From JADKIH01 sp031367345 (GTDB lineage Bacteria; Bacteroidota; Bacteroidia; AKYH767-A; 2013-40CM-41-45), in the NCBI GenBank assembly GCA_031367345.1, contig JANLPR010000137.1, forward strand, positions 1-64,000: a DNA stretch of 64,000 nt, in the 5' to 3' direction. The notes beneath the pieces are model-generated. The model worked only from the letters and a program-made list of their open reading frames with translations, had not been told where the DNA came from and ran no database searches. Shown here one piece after another: positions 62,764 through 64,000 of the stretch. A program made the translations under genes and the position numbers. Position 1 is the first letter of the stretch. Each line of letters begins with the position of its first letter.

Positions 62764-64000
62764 TTAACGAAGAATCACCAGTTTCTCAAATTTATCGGCA
62801 TACTCTCCTCCGGATGTCATAATCCTCAATTTATAGACATAAACGCCTTTCCCAATTTTATCTCCATAATCGTCTAAGCCATCCCATTGAATGTCATCTG
62901 AACGGTAGCCTGTTGGTGTTATTCTAGTGGCGAGTGTTTTAATTAACTTTCCTGTAATTGTAAAAACCTGTACTTGAACATCCATCGGAATAAATGGTCG
63001 GTTGTGTTCAAACATAAAAGTAGTGTGAGTGGTAAATGGATTTGGATAATTGAGAACATGGTCGAGTGCCAATGTCGCACTTTCACTCACAATAAAGTCT
63101 GTAGTAGCTTCACTAGAATTATTGAATACATCCCACGCCTTCAGTGATAGCGTATGTGGTCCACTTGCAAGATTTTTAAATTGATAATTCAGCTTTCCTT
63201 TCTGATAACTGTTCAGATCATTTTCAAAGTAGTCATTCAGTATATATTTTTTCTCGGATTTATCATCTAACTCTGCTGCCAGATCATGTCCTATTCCTGT
63301 TCCTACGGTATTGATTCCACTTGTGTCTGATACAACTGCATACAAAATAGGATTACTATTTGTTATTCCTCCTCTGACAAATTTTTCATCATTAATATAA
63401 AGTTTAATATTCGGACCTTGATTGTCGAGTGAAGCACTTGAATTGACTCCGCCAATCGTAAATAATGTGTCTGAGCCACTCGCATCTATTGTTCCGTTCT
63501 CAGCATAATAACTGAATTTACCTTTGCCGAACTGATAGGAAATGTCTTTAGGTACATAAAAAGTGTAGCTGAAATCACCATTCGTAACACTCGACTTACC
63601 GGAATAAACAATATTTTTTTGTAAAATAAATGGCTGTTGTGTTGATGGATTATCTGTTCTGCTATCATTTCCGAGTGTAGAGTAGGTGGCTACTTTATCA
63701 TAGACGGTAGGATAAATAATTCCATTGAATGTACTCATTTTTACTCCTGCATTATCTTGCACTTCTCCGGTGATCGTGATCTTGCTTAGGGCTTTTAATG
63801 TATCTGTTCCTGCTCCTAAAGCAACACTATTTATCGTTTTTGTTTCTACTTTATATTCCGGATAAGCTAGCTTCATTGCTGGATCTCCGAGAAGTAAAAA
63901 ATTTCTTACGTATGAATCTTGATACATATCCGACTTAGTTTTTTCGAAAATGTCACCAATAGTTTGATACTCTCCATTTACTTTTTCAAAGAAATGTGAA
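62764..64000 (-). CDS. porU: T9SS sortase PorU, C-terminal part (5' end outside window)
   Basis: The frame is open to the right edge; the visible 412 or so residues are the C-terminal portion. It starts in the end of the gingipain-like C25 domain (TIGDIFEKTKSDMYQDSYVR, then FLLLGDPAMKLAYP), followed by Ig-like domains and a FlgD-like C-terminal domain (NYPNPFTTHTTFMFEHN, then YVYKLRIMTS). PorU cleaves sorting domains from cargo and joins cargo to anionic lipopolysaccharide. The catalytic Cys-His would lie outside the window. Confidence 0.9.
   Translation of the reverse strand, partial: SHFFEKVNGEYQTIGDIFEKTKSDMYQDSYVRNFLLLGDPAMKLAYPEYKVETKTINSVALGAGTDTLKALSKITITGEVQDNAGVKMSTFNGIIYPTVYDKVATYSTLGNDSRTDNPSTQQPFILQKNIVYSGKSSVTNGDFSYTFYVPKDISYQFGKGKFSYYAENGTIDASGSDTLFTIGGVNSSASLDNQGPNIKLYINDEKFVRGGITNSNPILYAVVSDTSGINTVGTGIGHDLAAELDDKSEKKYILNDYFENDLNSYQKGKLNYQFKNLASGPHTLSLKAWDVFNNSSEATTDFIVSESATLALDHVLNYPNPFTTHTTFMFEHNRPFIPMDVQVQVFTITGKLIKTLATRITPTGYRSDDIQWDGLDDYGDKIGKGVYVYKLRIMTSGGEYADKFEKLVILR

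Overview
The window is AT-rich DNA from a member of the Bacteroidota. At least six proteins end in a type IX secretion (T9SS) type A sorting domain, the right end encodes the T9SS components PorV and PorU, one gene is a Kdo transferase (Gram-negative lipopolysaccharide), and several -7 promoter boxes fit the Bacteroidota form TAnnTTTG. I cannot name the genus. No rRNA, tRNA, insertion sequence, prophage or CRISPR array was seen.

Layout. (1) 1-2828: 3' part of a large adhesin-like T9SS cargo protein with a 156-bp tandem repeat. (2) 2987-9697: ECF sigma factor, small membrane protein, Spy/ZraP-like metal-sensor-type protein, then a T9SS multicopper oxidase, a YHYH-domain protein, a DUF1566 protein and a HupE/UreJ-like membrane protein; this looks like a metal-responsive envelope module. 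(3) 9942-10355: small membrane protein. (4) 10412-33158: a nucleobase catabolism island of about 23 kb. It holds the reductive pyrimidine route (cytosine deaminase, PreA/PreT, dihydropyrimidinase, beta-ureidopropionase, an omega-transaminase and a malonate-semialdehyde dehydrogenase) and the purine route (xanthine dehydrogenase XdhAB with XdhC, membrane urate hydroxylase PuuD, hydroxyisourate hydrolase, OHCU decarboxylase, allantoinase, allantoicase). It also has an NCS1 transporter, a HpcH/malate-synthase-like protein of unknown substrate, and an unusual pair: a THEP1-like NTPase and an ECF-S-like membrane protein. Uracil or cytosine would end as acetyl-CoA plus ammonia and CO2; xanthine would end as ureidoglycolate and urea. 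No ureidoglycolate lyase is visible.

(5) 33400-40498: secreted T9SS cargo proteins, a long repetitive surface protein, and a small operon with a holin-like membrane protein. (6) 40513-48291: a PAS histidine kinase and a REC-CRP fusion regulator, divergent from universal stress protein, HemN, an outer-membrane barrel, a stand-alone N-terminal domain of a CcoI-type copper ATPase, and a DoxX protein. Three near-identical 12-bp FNR-like palindromes (TGATnnTTGTCA) lie in front of three of these units, so this is probably a low-oxygen or redox regulon.

(7) 48368-57389: two YceI paralogues, an OB-fold protein, a LytTR/propeller-kinase two-component pair, WaaA, an outer-membrane protein, a DinB-like protein and cytidine deaminase. 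(8) 57840-60913: a five-gene operon with a lipoprotein, a repeat protein, a VTC-type polyphosphate polymerase domain protein, a DUF4956 membrane protein and a DUF2490 barrel. (9) 60915-64000: IspF, PorV and the C-terminal part of PorU.

Several starts were moved downstream from the longest open frame where a non-ATG start was implausible: dihydropyrimidinase, cytosine deaminase, aminotransferase, the 35052 gene and PorV. All family assignments come from reading motifs by eye, with no database search.
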